Source: Marinomonas lutimaris
Lineage (GTDB): Bacteria > Pseudomonadota > Gammaproteobacteria > Pseudomonadales > Marinomonadaceae
DNA length: 64,000 bases
NCBI RefSeq assembly: GCF_019426345.1
Contig: NZ_JAHLLW010000004.1
Span: forward strand, 132,282-196,281
Reading direction: 5' to 3'
The translations under genes and the position numbers were made by a program. The notes beneath the pieces are model-generated. The model searched no databases, was not told the origin of the DNA, and saw only the letters and a program-made list of their open reading frames with translations. Shown here piece by piece: positions 9,401 through 19,615 of this stretch (position 1 is the stretch's first letter; each line of letters opens with the position of its first letter).

Positions 9401-9889
9401 ATGCCAGACTCACCACAACACTTACACGATGTTCTTGTCCACTTACGACGCATTATTCGTGCCACGGATTTACAATCAAAACGCGTTGTAAAAGCCTGTG
9501 GATTAACGATTCCGCAAATCATGGTGCTTCGTTCTATTGAAGAACTAGGCGACGTTACTGTGCGAAAAATTTCCGACAGTGTGTCCCTAAGTCAAGCAAC
9601 TGTGACGACCATATTGAATCGCTTAGAAGATAGAAAATACGTGGAACGAGTTCGAGGGCAAAAAGACAAGCGTATCGTCAATGCTCGGTTAACGACCACA
9701 GGTATGGAAATTCTTAAAACCACACCGCCGTTGTTGCACGAGAAATTCATTGATGAATTCGACTCACTAGAAGGCTGGGAGCAAACTCAAGTTCTTGCAT
9801 CCTTACAACGCATTGCGATGATGATGGATGCAGAAAATCTAGACGCTGCACCTTTACTAGATATCAATTCACCCGATGCATCAGTTTAA
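9401..9889 (+). CDS. MarR-family transcriptional regulator
   Basis: A 162-aa winged-helix regulator. The core at about residues 30-105 reads VKACGLTIPQIMVLRSIEEL, then VRKISDSVSLSQATVTTILN and RLEDRKYVERVRGQKDKRIV, including the DxR-like wing (QKDKRIVNARLT) typical of MarR proteins. N- and C-terminal helices would form the dimer interface. It is monocistronic: a long-armed inverted repeat lies upstream and a strong terminator downstream. MarR relatives (EctR) control ectoine genes in some methylotrophs, but this gene is 7 kb from ectABC, so that link is speculative. Ligand and targets are unknown. Confidence 0.88.
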   Translation: MPDSPQHLHDVLVHLRRIIRATDLQSKRVVKACGLTIPQIMVLRSIEELGDVTVRKISDSVSLSQATVTTILNRLEDRKYVERVRGQKDKRIVNARLTTTGMEILKTTPPLLHEKFIDEFDSLEGWEQTQVLASLQRIAMMMDAENLDAAPLLDINSPDASV

Positions 9890-9905
9890 AATTAAAAATA
9901 GATAA

Positions 9906-9935
9906 AAAAATGGCCGCAAATTTGCGGCCATTTTT
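9906..9935 (+). terminator. Terminator after the MarR gene
   Basis: A perfect 15-bp stem: AAAAATGGCCGCAAA against TTTGCGGCCATTTTT, with A and T tails on both sides. Its symmetry would let it also stop transcription arriving from the right on the minus strand. Confidence 0.92.
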
Positions 9936-9973
9936 GTTTAAATCAGGTTTATCATTCTATTATTTTTGAGACA

Positions 9974-10101
9974 TTTTCACGATGTCACGAGCAAAGGCAA
10001 GACGAGGCAAAAACAGACGAAAAAACGGAGTTTATGGGTTATAAATGAGTATTTTGAGTCTGTTTTTAACAAAGTATTGCCGAGCACAGTAATCGTGAAA
10101 A
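9974..10101 (+). repeat. Dispersed palindromic repeat, copy A
   Basis: A 128-bp element bounded by perfect 10-bp terminal inverted repeats, TTTTCACGAT (9974-9983) and ATCGTGAAAA (10092-10101). It encodes no protein. Its interior, including a 22-bp block at 10028-10049 centred on TTATGGGTTATAAATGAG, recurs in opposite orientation at 46784-46925. It ends 4 nt from the dapB stop codon. The layout resembles a non-autonomous MITE or large REP-like unit; no target-site duplication was established. Confidence 0.85.
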
Positions 10102-10104
10102 GTA

Positions 10105-10905
<801 letters not shown>

Positions 10906-10997
10906 TTATCTACTTCCTCAATTTTGTCTGCGCAAACCATAGCAAAAATTCACTTGAATCTCAGCATTAAAAATCAATAAGACATATCTCGAAGCAT

Positions 10998-11023
10998 AAA
11001 AAAGGAGCCGACGCTCCTTTTTT
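10998..11023 (-). terminator. Terminator of the pomAB operon
   Basis: AAAAAAGGAGC and GCTCCTTTTTT form an 11-bp stem around a 4-nt loop, 20 nt past the pomB stop on the minus strand. On that strand the stem runs into a run of T. Confidence 0.9.
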
Positions 11024-11042
11024 ATGGCAATAGAAAAATTGA

Positions 11043-12035
11043 TTAAAATATTTCGTTTGGTTTCAATTCTTCAACCATATTTCTATCAAACTCAATAACC
11101 CCATCTGAAGGTATCTCATCCACCGTATTACGCATTTTGGGACGAGAGGTGTCATTTTGCTTAATAACAATCTCTACACGTCGGTTGGTAGCACGATGCG
11201 CAGACGTATCATTAGGGACCAAGGGGCGAGTATCAGCATAACCTGTTACGGCAAATCGACCTTGATCAAGCTGCCCTGTCGAAAATAGTTCCTCAGCGAC
11301 AGAAATAGCTCGAGCCGATGACAATTGCCAGTTAGAACGGAAACGCCCGCTTCCTATTGGCACATTATCAGTATGTCCTTCAACAGAAATAGTACCTTGA
11401 ATTCCAACCAACACATCACGAATCAAATCAATCACCGGAATGAAGTCATAATTTAATTCAGCAGAACCCGACTCAAACGAGCCCTGATCCTTAATCCGAA
11501 TCGTAATGGTCTGCTCTTGGGTTTCAATCTCCACCGTGCCTTTGGAGATCTCTTCCCGCATCACTGAGGCAATCATTTGAGCATCACCTTCTGTTTCTTG
11601 AATTTTCTTCTCTTTTTCAAGGTCTGCATGAGATTTATCAACAAAGGTAACAGGCGAAGGTGAACCAGAGTTACTTTGCTCTTTAAGCTCGGCATCACCG
11701 GGCTTGCAAATAACCTCTAACGTATTCTCTGGCGTACTGTCTGCTTTTTGCTTGATTTCATTGATCGGCGTAGGCTCAGGGCGCCCTGGACTAAATTCCT
11801 GAGCAATAACTGAGGTTCCCATTGGAATAGACTCAGCTTCTACTTCACGCTGCACACCAAATGCCACTTTCAATGACCCTGCAATTTGCTTGAACTTGAT
11901 AACGTCCATTTCAGCGAAAGACAGTAAAAGTACAAAGAAACACATCAATAAAGACATGAGATCCGCAAAGGTTCCCATGTAAGCAGGTAAACCCTCTACA
12001 CATTCGGGGCAATCTGACTCTTCTTCATCACTCAT
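11043..12035 (-). CDS. pomB: Sodium-type flagellar motor stator protein PomB
   Basis: With PomA it forms the Na+-conducting stator anchored to peptidoglycan. Near the N-terminus is the single membrane helix in MGTFADLMSLLMCFFVLLLS, whose aspartate (D25) corresponds to the ion-binding residue of PomB. A linker with GRPEPTPI follows, then an OmpA-like peptidoglycan-binding domain at about 175-305, with VEGHTDNVPI and SSARAISVAEELF. At 330 aa it is the usual size. The start at 12035 has GGA 8 nt upstream and lies 27 nt after pomA. Flagellin and chemotaxis genes are not in the window. Confidence 0.93.
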   Translation of the reverse strand: MSDEEESDCPECVEGLPAYMGTFADLMSLLMCFFVLLLSFAEMDVIKFKQIAGSLKVAFGVQREVEAESIPMGTSVIAQEFSPGRPEPTPINEIKQKADSTPENTLEVICKPGDAELKEQSNSGSPSPVTFVDKSHADLEKEKKIQETEGDAQMIASVMREEISKGTVEIETQEQTITIRIKDQGSFESGSAELNYDFIPVIDLIRDVLVGIQGTISVEGHTDNVPIGSGRFRSNWQLSSARAISVAEELFSTGQLDQGRFAVTGYADTRPLVPNDTSAHRATNRRVEIVIKQNDTSRPKMRNTVDEIPSDGVIEFDRNMVEELKPNEIF

Positions 12036-12061
12036 TATCGAATCCGTTTACAACAAAAATA

Positions 12062-12817
12062 TTATTCACGCTCAGTTCGCTTACCTTCCGCTATGTACGT
12101 CTTCAGTGCGCCATCCAAAATACGTGGGTTCTGACCAGACTGAATAGCAAGCAAAGCATCCAAAATCAACTTCTGACAGGTCAATTCTTCATCAGCACGA
12201 ATATTTAACTTCGCCTGTATAGGTAAACACACCATGTTAGCTAACATGGCACCATAAAGCGTAGTCAGCAAGGCAACCGCCATTGCAGGACCGATTGCTT
12301 TTGGGTCCGACATGTTTGCCAACATCTGCACCAAACCAACCAATGTCCCTATCATTCCCATCGCCGGACCAACATCACCAAAAGCTTTAAAAACCTTCGC
12401 TCCAGCGCTATGGCGGTAATAAGATTGGTTCATATCTTTAGACAACTGGCTTCTCACGACATTGCCATCATGACCATCCACTAGCATTTGAATGCCTTTT
12501 GATAAAAAAGGATGGCTGACTTCTTTGCCTTCTAGTGAAAGCAAACCACCTTTACGCGCTTCATCCGCTAAACCGTAGATCTCATCGATCAATGTGTCTA
12601 ATGGAATGCTTTTAAACATAAAGGCTTTTGCAGCAACTTTACCAGCACTAAGAAATTGACTTAAAGGATATTGCATCAACACAACAAAGGTAGATCCAAC
12701 TAATACAATCAGCGTTGACGCGGTGTCTATAAACATCCCTGCTGATCCACCAACAAATATGGCGGCAATAATTACTATAAAAGATCCAACAAGTCCTATT
12801 AACGTTGCGATATCCAC
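12062..12817 (-). CDS. pomA: Sodium-type flagellar motor stator protein PomA
   Basis: Four-helix inner-membrane partner of PomB, transmitting Na+ flow to torque on FliG. The 251-aa sequence starts MDIATLIGLVGSFIVIIAAI and has the large cytoplasmic loop between helices 2 and 3 (about 55-145), then AFGDVGPAMGMIGTLVGLVQ and AVALLTTLYGAMLANMVCLP, the conserved helix 3-4 region lining the ion path. TTAGGAGA lies upstream of the ATG. It is first in a two-gene operon with pomB. No flagellar sigma-28 promoter was convincing upstream. Confidence 0.93.
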   Translation of the reverse strand: MDIATLIGLVGSFIVIIAAIFVGGSAGMFIDTASTLIVLVGSTFVVLMQYPLSQFLSAGKVAAKAFMFKSIPLDTLIDEIYGLADEARKGGLLSLEGKEVSHPFLSKGIQMLVDGHDGNVVRSQLSKDMNQSYYRHSAGAKVFKAFGDVGPAMGMIGTLVGLVQMLANMSDPKAIGPAMAVALLTTLYGAMLANMVCLPIQAKLNIRADEELTCQKLILDALLAIQSGQNPRILDGALKTYIAEGKRTERE

Positions 12818-12991
12818 ACACGTCTCCTAACAAAAAAGCTATAATGCGACCGATACATTTTAATGATTCTATACGAAACAAAGCGGAAGAATGACATCTT
12901 CTTACATGATTTTTGTAATTTTCGTTAACACGCCCTCGAACAGTAGGTCATTTTCTGTTACAAAACGTAGGTTCAAACAAGAGTAATCATC

Positions 12992-13234
12992 ATGTCCCGT
13001 AAAACCAATGTCCGTCATTTTGAAGAAAACCTCAGTGAATTAGACTCGCTTGTCACACAACTTGAATCCAATCAGCTATCTCTTGAAGAGGCACTAAAAG
13101 CCTTTGAAAAAGGCGTTAAGCTTAGTCAAGAATGTCAGTCCGTTCTCACCCAAGCTGAACAAAAAGTTCAAATACTGCTGGAAAAACAAGATGGTGAGCA
13201 CCTAGAAACTTTTGATCCGGAATTAAATTCGTGA
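12992..13234 (+). CDS. xseB: Exodeoxyribonuclease VII small subunit XseB
   Basis: The 80-aa small subunit of the single-strand-specific nuclease ExoVII. The sequence fits the family: FEENLSELDSLVTQLESNQL, SLEEALKAFEKGVKLSQECQ and LTQAEQKVQILL form the expected helical hairpin. It begins the xseB-ispA-dxs operon, an arrangement common in gammaproteobacteria, and its stop overlaps the ispA start by 4 nt (GTGA). The large subunit xseA is not in the window. It is divergent from pomA, with both promoters in 12818-12991. Confidence 0.93.
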   Translation: MSRKTNVRHFEENLSELDSLVTQLESNQLSLEEALKAFEKGVKLSQECQSVLTQAEQKVQILLEKQDGEHLETFDPELNS

Positions 13235-14124
13235 ATTTAGACGATTTTTCTCAATACGCTCGCCATAGAGTTGATGATTACCTTACACAAAGTTTAAGCC
13301 AATACGAACCCGCTACACACTTACAAAGCGCTATGGCATACAGTCTCTTTAACGGTGGCAAGCGCATTCGTCCTATGTTGACCTATGCCGCAGCATCCTT
13401 ATTTGGCGAGGCAAATGATCTTACTGACGCCAGCGCCGCTGCGATTGAATCTATCCACGCCTATTCTTTGATTCATGATGACCTCCCAGCAATGGATGAT
13501 GATGACCTACGTCGTGGTAAACCGACTTGCCACATAAAGTACGACGAAGCGACCGCTATACTGGCTGGAGACGCATTGCAGACTTTTGCCTTTGAACTAT
13601 TGAGCGATTCAAAACACCAAAACATCAAAGTACAACTACAATTAATTCAAGAACTCGTTCAAGCTTCTGGCCGTCATGGTATGGTTACAGGACAAATGAT
13701 TGATCTAGCCAATGTGGGCAAAAACATCAACATTGATGAATTAGAACAAATGCATCAACATAAAACGGGCGCACTTATACGAGCCAGTATTCGTATGGGC
13801 GCCATCAGCACCTCTGCTAATAGTAGCGCCATATGCGAAGCGGATTTTGCGGCTCTAGATACTTATGCTGCAGCGATTGGCTTGGCGTTTCAAGTTCAAG
13901 ACGACATCATTGATATCACCAGTGACACAGCAACACTGGGCAAAACCCAGTTCTCTGATGAAGAGGCAAACAAACCAACTTACCCTAAACTGCTTGGTTT
14001 AGAAGGCGCTCAAGCTCTTGCTAAGAGTCTGCATGAACAAGCCATTACAGCAATTTCACCATTTGGAGACGCAGCTCAGCCTTTAGTTGAGCTTGCGAAC
14101 TATATTATTGGTCGTAACCACTGA
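13231..14124 (+). CDS. ispA: (2E,6E)-farnesyl diphosphate synthase IspA
   Basis: Condenses dimethylallyl/geranyl diphosphate with isopentenyl diphosphate to farnesyl diphosphate, feeding ubiquinone and undecaprenyl lipid synthesis. The 297-aa all-helical prenyltransferase shows the first aspartate motif in HDDLPAMDDDDLRRGKPT (about 85-102) and the second in FQVQDDIIDITSD (about 225). The start is a GTG overlapping the xseB stop (GTGA), implying translational coupling. dxs follows after 32 nt. Confidence 0.95.
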   Translation: MNLDDFSQYARHRVDDYLTQSLSQYEPATHLQSAMAYSLFNGGKRIRPMLTYAAASLFGEANDLTDASAAAIESIHAYSLIHDDLPAMDDDDLRRGKPTCHIKYDEATAILAGDALQTFAFELLSDSKHQNIKVQLQLIQELVQASGRHGMVTGQMIDLANVGKNINIDELEQMHQHKTGALIRASIRMGAISTSANSSAICEADFAALDTYAAAIGLAFQVQDDIIDITSDTATLGKTQFSDEEANKPTYPKLLGLEGAQALAKSLHEQAITAISPFGDAAQPLVELANYIIGRNH

Positions 14125-14156
14125 TATACTTACCCGCTTTTTTAGACTAATTAAAT

Positions 14157-16052
14157 GTGACCAAACCTGTGCCGATGTTCGAAGAGATACCTACCGCGCG
14201 ACCTGACACGCCGCTGCTTGATCAAGTCAACTCACCTGCTGACTTGCGTGCCTTTAAAAAAGAGCAATTGCCCACGCTTGTCCGCGAATTACGAGAATTT
14301 ATGCTTTATAGTGTCGGACAAACTGGCGGTCACTTTGGCGCGGGTCTTGGCGTCGTAGAACTGACTGTTGCCCTTCATTATTTATACAACACGCCAGAAG
14401 ATCGCATTGTTTGGGATGTTGGCCATCAAGCCTACCCGCATAAAATTTTAACCGGGCGCCGTGAGGCTTTGCTAAATATTCGCCAAGAAAGCGGCATATC
14501 CGGTTTTCCAAAACGCGATGAAAGTGAATACGATACGTTTGGTGTTGGTCATTCCAGCACGTCGATTGGCGCAGCACTTGGTATGTCTCTCGCTGCGCGA
14601 CAACTAAAAACCGGCCGTAAGGCTGTTGCTATCATTGGCGATGGTGCAATGTCTGCAGGTATGGCATTCGAAGCACTTAATCACGCAGGTGATGTGAAAG
14701 CTGACATGTTGGTCATTTTAAATGACAACGAAATGTCTATCTCGAAACCTGTTGGCGCTTTATCCAGTTATTTTGCTCGAATTTGGGCAAGTAAAACCTA
14801 CGACAATATTCGTAAAGGCGGACAAAAAGTCTTTTCCGGGCTGCCTTCCGCGCTCGAGCTAGCACGTAAAGCCGAAGAACACATGAAAGGCATGGTATCG
14901 CCGGGCATGATGTTTGAAGAGTTGGGGTTTAACTATATCGGACCGATTGATGGCCACGATATGGACCATTTATTAACCACCATTGCTAACTTAAAAGATC
15001 GTTCAGGCCCTCAGTTCTTGCACGTCATTACTAAGAAAGGCAAAGGCTTTGAGCCAGCTGAAGGCGATCCAATCGGCTATCACGCTATTAACAAGATCGA
15101 GCCCGATCCGAAACCGAACGTAGAGAAAAGCAAACTACCGAAATATTGTAATGTCTTTGGTAAATGGGTATGTGATGCGGCAAAACAAGACAATAAGCTT
15201 GTGGCTATCACACCAGCCATGAAAGAAGGCTCAGACCTCATTGAATTTGCTGACCGCTTTCCTGAACGTTACTTCGATGTTGCTATCGCAGAGCAACACG
15301 CAGTGACATTAGCCGCTGGCATGGCATGTGATGGCGTTAAACCCGTTGTCGCAATTTACTCGACTTTTCTGCAACGCGCTTACGATCAGCTTATCCACGA
15401 TGTCGCTTTGCAAAACCTTGATGTTTTATTCGCCATTGACCGAGCAGGATTAGTCGGTGAAGACGGTCCAACTCATGCTGGCGTTTACGATTTAAGCTAC
15501 CTTCGTTGCATTCCAAACATGGTTGTTATGGCGCCTTCTGATGAAGACGAATGCCGTAAAATGCTACAAACAGGCTACGAATACAAAGGCCCCGCTGCCG
15601 TGCGTTATCCGCGAGGAACTGGTCAAGGTGTCGACATTGAGTCAAGATTAAGCACTCTTGAGATAGGCAAATCTCGTACGCTACGAACTGGGCAATCTGG
15701 CATTGTCATCTGCGGTTTTGGTCGCCCTACTTACGATGCACTAAAAGCAGCGGATAAGTTAGACGCAACTTTGATCGACATGCGCTTTGTTAAACCAATT
15801 GATGAGAAAGCGCTACTGGCTCATTGTGATGCAAAACTTATCGTGACCGTTGAAGAGAACGCCATCATGGGCGGAGCAGGTTCAGCAGTGAGTGAGTTCC
15901 TAATTGCGAACAACATAAACATTCCAACGCTTCACCTTGGTCTTCCAGATCAATATGAAGAACATGCTAGCCATGCTTCCATGCTAAAACGTGTAGGGTT
16001 GGACGCAGAAGGCATTCAAAAAGCCATCGAAAAGAAGCTGAACTCGCTATAA
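14157..16052 (+). CDS. dxs: 1-deoxy-D-xylulose-5-phosphate synthase Dxs
   Basis: Thiamine-diphosphate enzyme joining pyruvate and glyceraldehyde-3-phosphate, the entry step of the MEP isoprenoid pathway. The 631-aa protein has [20 protein letters not shown], the ThDP motif [18 protein letters not shown], and the transketolase central/C-terminal domains ([28 protein letters not shown]). The start is uncertain: GTG at 14157 opens the frame, while an ATG seven codons in (14175) would give [10 protein letters not shown], also common for Dxs; neither has a clear ribosome site. Third gene of xseB-ispA-dxs, so isoprenoid precursor supply and FPP synthesis are co-expressed. Confidence 0.95.
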   Translation: MTKPVPMFEEIPTARPDTPLLDQVNSPADLRAFKKEQLPTLVRELREFMLYSVGQTGGHFGAGLGVVELTVALHYLYNTPEDRIVWDVGHQAYPHKILTGRREALLNIRQESGISGFPKRDESEYDTFGVGHSSTSIGAALGMSLAARQLKTGRKAVAIIGDGAMSAGMAFEALNHAGDVKADMLVILNDNEMSISKPVGALSSYFARIWASKTYDNIRKGGQKVFSGLPSALELARKAEEHMKGMVSPGMMFEELGFNYIGPIDGHDMDHLLTTIANLKDRSGPQFLHVITKKGKGFEPAEGDPIGYHAINKIEPDPKPNVEKSKLPKYCNVFGKWVCDAAKQDNKLVAITPAMKEGSDLIEFADRFPERYFDVAIAEQHAVTLAAGMACDGVKPVVAIYSTFLQRAYDQLIHDVALQNLDVLFAIDRAGLVGEDGPTHAGVYDLSYLRCIPNMVVMAPSDEDECRKMLQTGYEYKGPAAVRYPRGTGQGVDIESRLSTLEIGKSRTLRTGQSGIVICGFGRPTYDALKAADKLDATLIDMRFVKPIDEKALLAHCDAKLIVTVEENAIMGGAGSAVSEFLIANNINIPTLHLGLPDQYEEHASHASMLKRVGLDAEGIQKAIEKKLNSL

Positions 16053-16088
16053 AAGCTTCCAAGGCTAAATCTAAGCCACGGTCTGTCG

Positions 16089-16421
16089 TTATGCAGTCCG
16101 TGGTGCAAACATAATAATTGCCATTCCCAAAAGCGCCACAGCAGAACCAAGCATATCCCAAGTGGTTGGACGAACTCCGTCAACCACCCACAGCCATAAA
16201 ACAGCCACGAAGATATAAACACCTCCATAAGCCGCATAGACTCTGCCTGATGCTGTCGGGTGTAACGTCAGCAGCCAAGCAAATAGCGCCAGACTTAACG
16301 CCGCTGGCACTAACAACCAGATTGTTTTGCCTTCACGCAACCAAAGGTAAGGTAAATAGCAGCCAACAATCTCTGCCAGTGCTGTCAGCATAAAAAGACC
16401 TATTATTTTTAACTCAGGCAA
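16089..16421 (-). CDS. YnfA/UPF0060 family membrane protein
   Basis: A 110-aa inner-membrane protein with four predicted helices. [40 protein letters not shown] and [20 protein letters not shown] are characteristic of the YnfA (UPF0060) family, distant relatives of small multidrug-resistance exporters; function is unsettled. The start appears to be TTG at 16421, with AAGGGG upstream; the nearby ATG at 16429 is out of frame. It ends 37 nt from the convergent dxs gene. Confidence 0.9.
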   Translation of the reverse strand: MPELKIIGLFMLTALAEIVGCYLPYLWLREGKTIWLLVPAALSLALFAWLLTLHPTASGRVYAAYGGVYIFVAVLWLWVVDGVRPTTWDMLGSAVALLGMAIIMFAPRTA

Positions 16422-16451
16422 AGAAACATCCCCTTATTAACTTAATACATA

Positions 16452-16895
16452 TCAAAGTTGTAAACTCATAGGCACAAAACGAATACCATTAAAATCAGCC
16501 TCACTTCCTGTTGCTTCAAACCCATAAGATTCATAAAAGCCAACCGCATTCACTGAAGAGCGCAGGCTGATTTCTTTAGCTTCTGACGTATCTAATAAAG
16601 CACTAAGGAGTCGCTTTCCTATTCCCTGACCTTGCACTGATTTAGAAACAAATAAATGAGTAAGATAATTGCCATCGCGTAACGCACCAAAACCAACAAT
16701 TTCTCCTGCACAAACGGCTTTAAGAGTCTGAAAACGTTCTATATCAAACGTTGTTACGATATCTGGCAAAACACGCGCTTTGTACTCAGCCTTACCTTGA
16801 TCATTAAAATTAGGCAACACATCCACAGCAGATACTTGGCCAATAAAGTGCTTAACAAGTTCCAAATCAGCTATATCAACTTTCTGAATATCCAT
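16452..16895 (-). CDS. GNAT-family N-acetyltransferase
   Basis: A 147-aa single-domain GNAT protein. The acetyl-CoA signature is VSKSVQGQGIGKRLLSALLD (about 88-107), followed by LRSSVNAVGFYESYGFEATG, the usual beta-5/alpha-4 end of the fold. Substrate cannot be told. It is separate from ynfA by about 30 nt on the same strand and may share its transcript. Not related in sequence to ectA beyond the fold. Confidence 0.88.
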   Translation of the reverse strand: MDIQKVDIADLELVKHFIGQVSAVDVLPNFNDQGKAEYKARVLPDIVTTFDIERFQTLKAVCAGEIVGFGALRDGNYLTHLFVSKSVQGQGIGKRLLSALLDTSEAKEISLRSSVNAVGFYESYGFEATGSEADFNGIRFVPMSLQL

Positions 16896-17051
16896 TTCTA
16901 CTCCGTAATTACTGACTTTATAGTCGGCAGTGTTTCGCCAAAAATGCCAGTTTACAAGCTAAATGCAAAATACAGAACGCAGTTCGGAGACTTTTATTGA
17001 GACAGCTCAATTGAGAAGGCTTCTCGTGATGAACTAGTAAAGACAAAAATA

Positions 17052-17086
17052 GCCTAGCCAATCTATTGATTATAGACCGGCTAGGC
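17052..17086 (-). terminator. Terminator after the DUF606 pair
   Basis: GCCTAGCC (17052-17059) pairs with GGCTAGGC (17079-17086), with an inner TCTAT/ATAGA helix. It lies just downstream of the DUF606 gene stop on the minus strand. Confidence 0.75.
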
Positions 17087-17110
17087 CATTAAAAATGAAA
17101 TGATGGTTTA

Positions 17111-17572
17111 TTAAGCGGCTTTTGCGATGCGCTTATTACTCAGATAAATCATTGTGATAGCGCCAATCAATAATAAAATGGCAACATACCGATTACTGTC
17201 TAATGGAATAATATTATTATTTAACCAACCAAAATGATCGATGATCAAACTCATAATCAACTGACCAGAAATGGTACACACTGTCGCCGCTGCGATACCA
17301 ATTTTAGGCACAACAAACACCACTATCAACATGTACATTACGCCAAATAAGGCCCCGATAAGCTGCCATTTAGGCGCACTAAAAAGAGTGACTTCATGAT
17401 TTGGTTCAAAGAAGAAAAACAATAAGAACGAGATAGCGAAACCAATCACAAAAGTCAGCCAAGCACTGGCTATTACGCCAACACTATTACCAAGACGTCC
17501 ATTAATTGAAGATTGTACAGACAGGGCAACACCACCCAATATCAACATAAAAACTGCGAAAAATACGGTCAT
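17111..17572 (-). CDS. DUF606/YdcZ-family membrane protein (second of pair)
   Basis: A 153-aa protein with five hydrophobic segments of the DUF606 (YdcZ) family, half-size relatives of drug/metabolite transporters. Landmarks are ALSVQSSINGRLGNSVGVIA near the N-terminus and AAATVCTISGQLIMSLIIDH FGW in the C-terminal half. The start at 17572 has AGGAGC 8 nt upstream; the frame extends to 17599 without support. It follows a homologous gene after 11 nt, so the two probably form a heterodimeric transporter. Substrate unknown; a divergent LysR gene is the likely controller. Confidence 0.86.
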   Translation of the reverse strand: MTVFFAVFMLILGGVALSVQSSINGRLGNSVGVIASAWLTFVIGFAISFLLFFFFEPNHEVTLFSAPKWQLIGALFGVMYMLIVVFVVPKIGIAAATVCTISGQLIMSLIIDHFGWLNNNIIPLDSNRYVAILLLIGAITMIYLSNKRIAKAA

Positions 17573-17583
17573 ACTATTTGCTC

Positions 17584-18021
17584 CTAACTCAAAAGCCAAA
17601 GGGCAACAACAATCATCACCACGGCCAAAATTCGATACAGATCAATCCCGCGTTTTTCACTGCCTAACAAACCATAATGATCAATCACCAGACTCATGCC
17701 GATTTGCCCTAACAAAACACTGGTCATTGTCATACCGACACCAATAATCGGTGTCGCTATGGTGAGGAATACCACATAAATAGGGCCCAACACGCCGCCG
17801 GTCAGTAACCATTTAGGCTGCTTGAATAGTTCAGACAAATTAGGCTTGGCAAAGAAAATCATAATCAATGACAACAATATCGAACCAATCATAAAAATCG
17901 CTAGCGTGGCTGAAAAGTGCCCGACTAACTCACCTAAAGGCCCTAAGAGTCCAGCCTCAATAGACAACCCCATACCCGCAGCTAACACTAGGAGATAAAC
18001 AATTATTTGCATACGTTTCAT
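17584..18021 (-). CDS. DUF606/YdcZ-family membrane protein (first of pair)
   Basis: Paralogue of the following gene, also five hydrophobic segments: GLSIEAGLLGPLGELVGHFS and VGMTMTSVLLGQIGMSLVID HYG align with the equivalent regions of its partner. About 145 aa from ATG 18021; ATG 18012 and 18045 are alternatives and none has a decisive ribosome site. Paired DUF606 genes are usual in this family and suggest a two-subunit transporter. It is divergent from a LysR-type regulator over a 56-80 nt gap, the standard layout for a LysR-controlled target. Confidence 0.85.
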   Translation of the reverse strand: MKRMQIIVYLLVLAAGMGLSIEAGLLGPLGELVGHFSATLAIFMIGSILLSLIMIFFAKPNLSELFKQPKWLLTGGVLGPIYVVFLTIATPIIGVGMTMTSVLLGQIGMSLVIDHYGLLGSEKRGIDLYRILAVVMIVVALWLLS

Positions 18022-18101
18022 TCCACTCGTTTTCGTTGCGGGCATTCTTCATTAGTGCTTAAATTAAATCAATAACACAAATAACAAGTGATAATTGCAT
18101 T

Positions 18102-19049
18102 ATGAGCATCAAACCTCTTAGGGTTTTTCTTTCCGTTGCCAAAACAGGTAGCTTTGTTGCGGCAGCGCGCGAGTTGGATTTACCGCCCTCTTCTATCTCT
18201 CGATACATTTCAGCCTTGGAAGAAGAGCTTGGCCAGCGGCTATTTTATAGGAACACCCGCGCAGTAAAACTAACTGAAGTGGGCGCCTATTATTTCGCCG
18301 AAGTAAGAGAAGCATTAACGAGTTTAGACTTGGCGACAGAGCATGCCAAAGGCTCTCTCCTTACGCCACAAGGTAACTTAAACATTAATGCGCCGGTTTC
18401 ATTTGGCCGCTTACACTTGTCCAAATTAATCTGCCAGTTTCAACAACACTATCCAGACATTAATGTTGAGTTGATGCTAACCGATGCCTATGTGGATCCC
18501 GTGGCAAATGGGTCAGATATTGTTATTCGCATTGGCGGTTTTGAAGACTCTAGCCTGAGTTACCAAGCCATCGCAGACGAGCAATTTGTACTGTGCGCAG
18601 CGCCAAGTTATCTTGAAAATATAAAAGAAAAAATCGATAGTCTATCTCAGCCGAAGCAACTGCTTGATTTAAACTGTTTGGTTTATAAAGGAAATAACGG
18701 GCGTCGTAACTGGTTCTTCCGACAAGAAGACAAGACCTCATTTGAGTACATTGAAGTCACTGGCAACCTATGCAGCAATAATGCGGATATCTTGGTACAA
18801 GCAGCCTTAGCAGGCCAAGGAGTTATCTTATTTCCACGCTGGTTGGTGTTTCAGCATTTGGCGTCTGGGGAATTGGTCGCCTTGCTAGAACACTGGGAAG
18901 GATCGGAAAAAGATACTCAACAAAGTATTTACGCCCTCTATCCTGGAAATCGAATGAAGTCATCAAAGGTCGTGTATTTTCTCGACTTTATGGCTGATTT
19001 TTTTGGCCGTTCACATCCATACTGGGATAAAACGCTTAATGAGCTATAA
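18102..19049 (+). CDS. LysR-family transcriptional regulator
   Basis: A 315-aa LysR regulator. The N-terminal helix-turn-helix is LRVFLSVAKTGSFVAAAREL followed by DLPPSSISRYISALEEELGQ and RLFYRNTRAVKLTEVG; the substrate-binding domain starts near residue 90 (GNLNINAPVSFGRLHLSKLI). It is the CrgA-like group in which the effector domain begins with L-x-I-x-A-P. Divergent from the DUF606 pair, which it probably controls. The effector is not identifiable. Confidence 0.92.
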   Translation: MSIKPLRVFLSVAKTGSFVAAARELDLPPSSISRYISALEEELGQRLFYRNTRAVKLTEVGAYYFAEVREALTSLDLATEHAKGSLLTPQGNLNINAPVSFGRLHLSKLICQFQQHYPDINVELMLTDAYVDPVANGSDIVIRIGGFEDSSLSYQAIADEQFVLCAAPSYLENIKEKIDSLSQPKQLLDLNCLVYKGNNGRRNWFFRQEDKTSFEYIEVTGNLCSNNADILVQAALAGQGVILFPRWLVFQHLASGELVALLEHWEGSEKDTQQSIYALYPGNRMKSSKVVYFLDFMADFFGRSHPYWDKTLNEL

Positions 19050-19128
19050 AGCCAGCTATGTCCCATAACTGACCTTTGCTAACTTATTAAGTAGACAGCA
19101 GCGGAGAAATACACAAAGCGCCAACACT

Positions 19129-19551
19129 CTACTTACGGTTTTCACCTTCAAAATAAGAGTGAAGTAGCTGAACGGGAAAACCGCAAGAAGAAGAGAGCCT
19201 GGAAAAGAAGTCATCCAAATAAATACGATCTTCAGCTGAATTTTTTACATGGTCTGTTTTTCGCACATAAAGAGTCCATGCGATATCAAGATAGTCAGGA
19301 AATCGAGACTGCCCATCTAAATCTTGATTGGGATAAATATCAAAGTACCACCGAGGAACTTCCTTCATAAATTGGCGATAACAATAGGCATAACGCTTTT
19401 CACCTTCAGGATTGTCCGGATCTCGAATGGCTCTCGGCTCGGTTTTATACATTTTCCGATAATTAAGCGACACTAAAAACTGATTGATATTTTGAACCAG
19501 TTTTTTCTCATCCTCTAATCGACAATAAATTCCGTACTCATAGGCTTCCAT
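19129..19551 (-). CDS. Hypothetical protein, 140 aa
   Basis: Not recognised. The start MEAYEYGIYC at 19551 has AAGGGAGC upstream, so it is likely expressed. The protein is soluble and acidic-to-mixed, rich in Tyr, Asp and Arg, with no signal peptide, membrane helix or known motif seen. It sits directly downstream, on the same strand, of a run of truncated genes whose intact relatives include a type VI immunity-like domain. A small soluble orphan there could itself be an immunity protein, but this is inference from context only. Confidence 0.6.
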   Translation of the reverse strand: MEAYEYGIYCRLEDEKKLVQNINQFLVSLNYRKMYKTEPRAIRDPDNPEGEKRYAYCYRQFMKEVPRWYFDIYPNQDLDGQSRFPDYLDIAWTLYVRKTDHVKNSAEDRIYLDDFFSRLSSSCGFPVQLLHSYFEGENRK

Positions 19552-19581
19552 AGAAGAGCTCCCTTCAGTATTCATAACTCA

Positions 19582-19601
19582 GCCCATCAGCCTTGATGGG
19601 C
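19582..19601 (-). terminator. Short hairpin after the DUF1851 remnant
   Basis: GCCCATCA and TGATGGGC form a perfect 8-bp stem with a 4-nt loop, 15 nt after the remnant's stop codon. There is no U-tract, so termination is uncertain. Confidence 0.5.
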
Positions 19602-19615
19602 CATTATTAATAAAT

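Noticed and set aside
9401..9889. EctR-type control of ectABC by the MarR protein
   Set aside because: The gene is 7 kb away with its own terminator, and no specific sequence feature links it to the ectoine genes.
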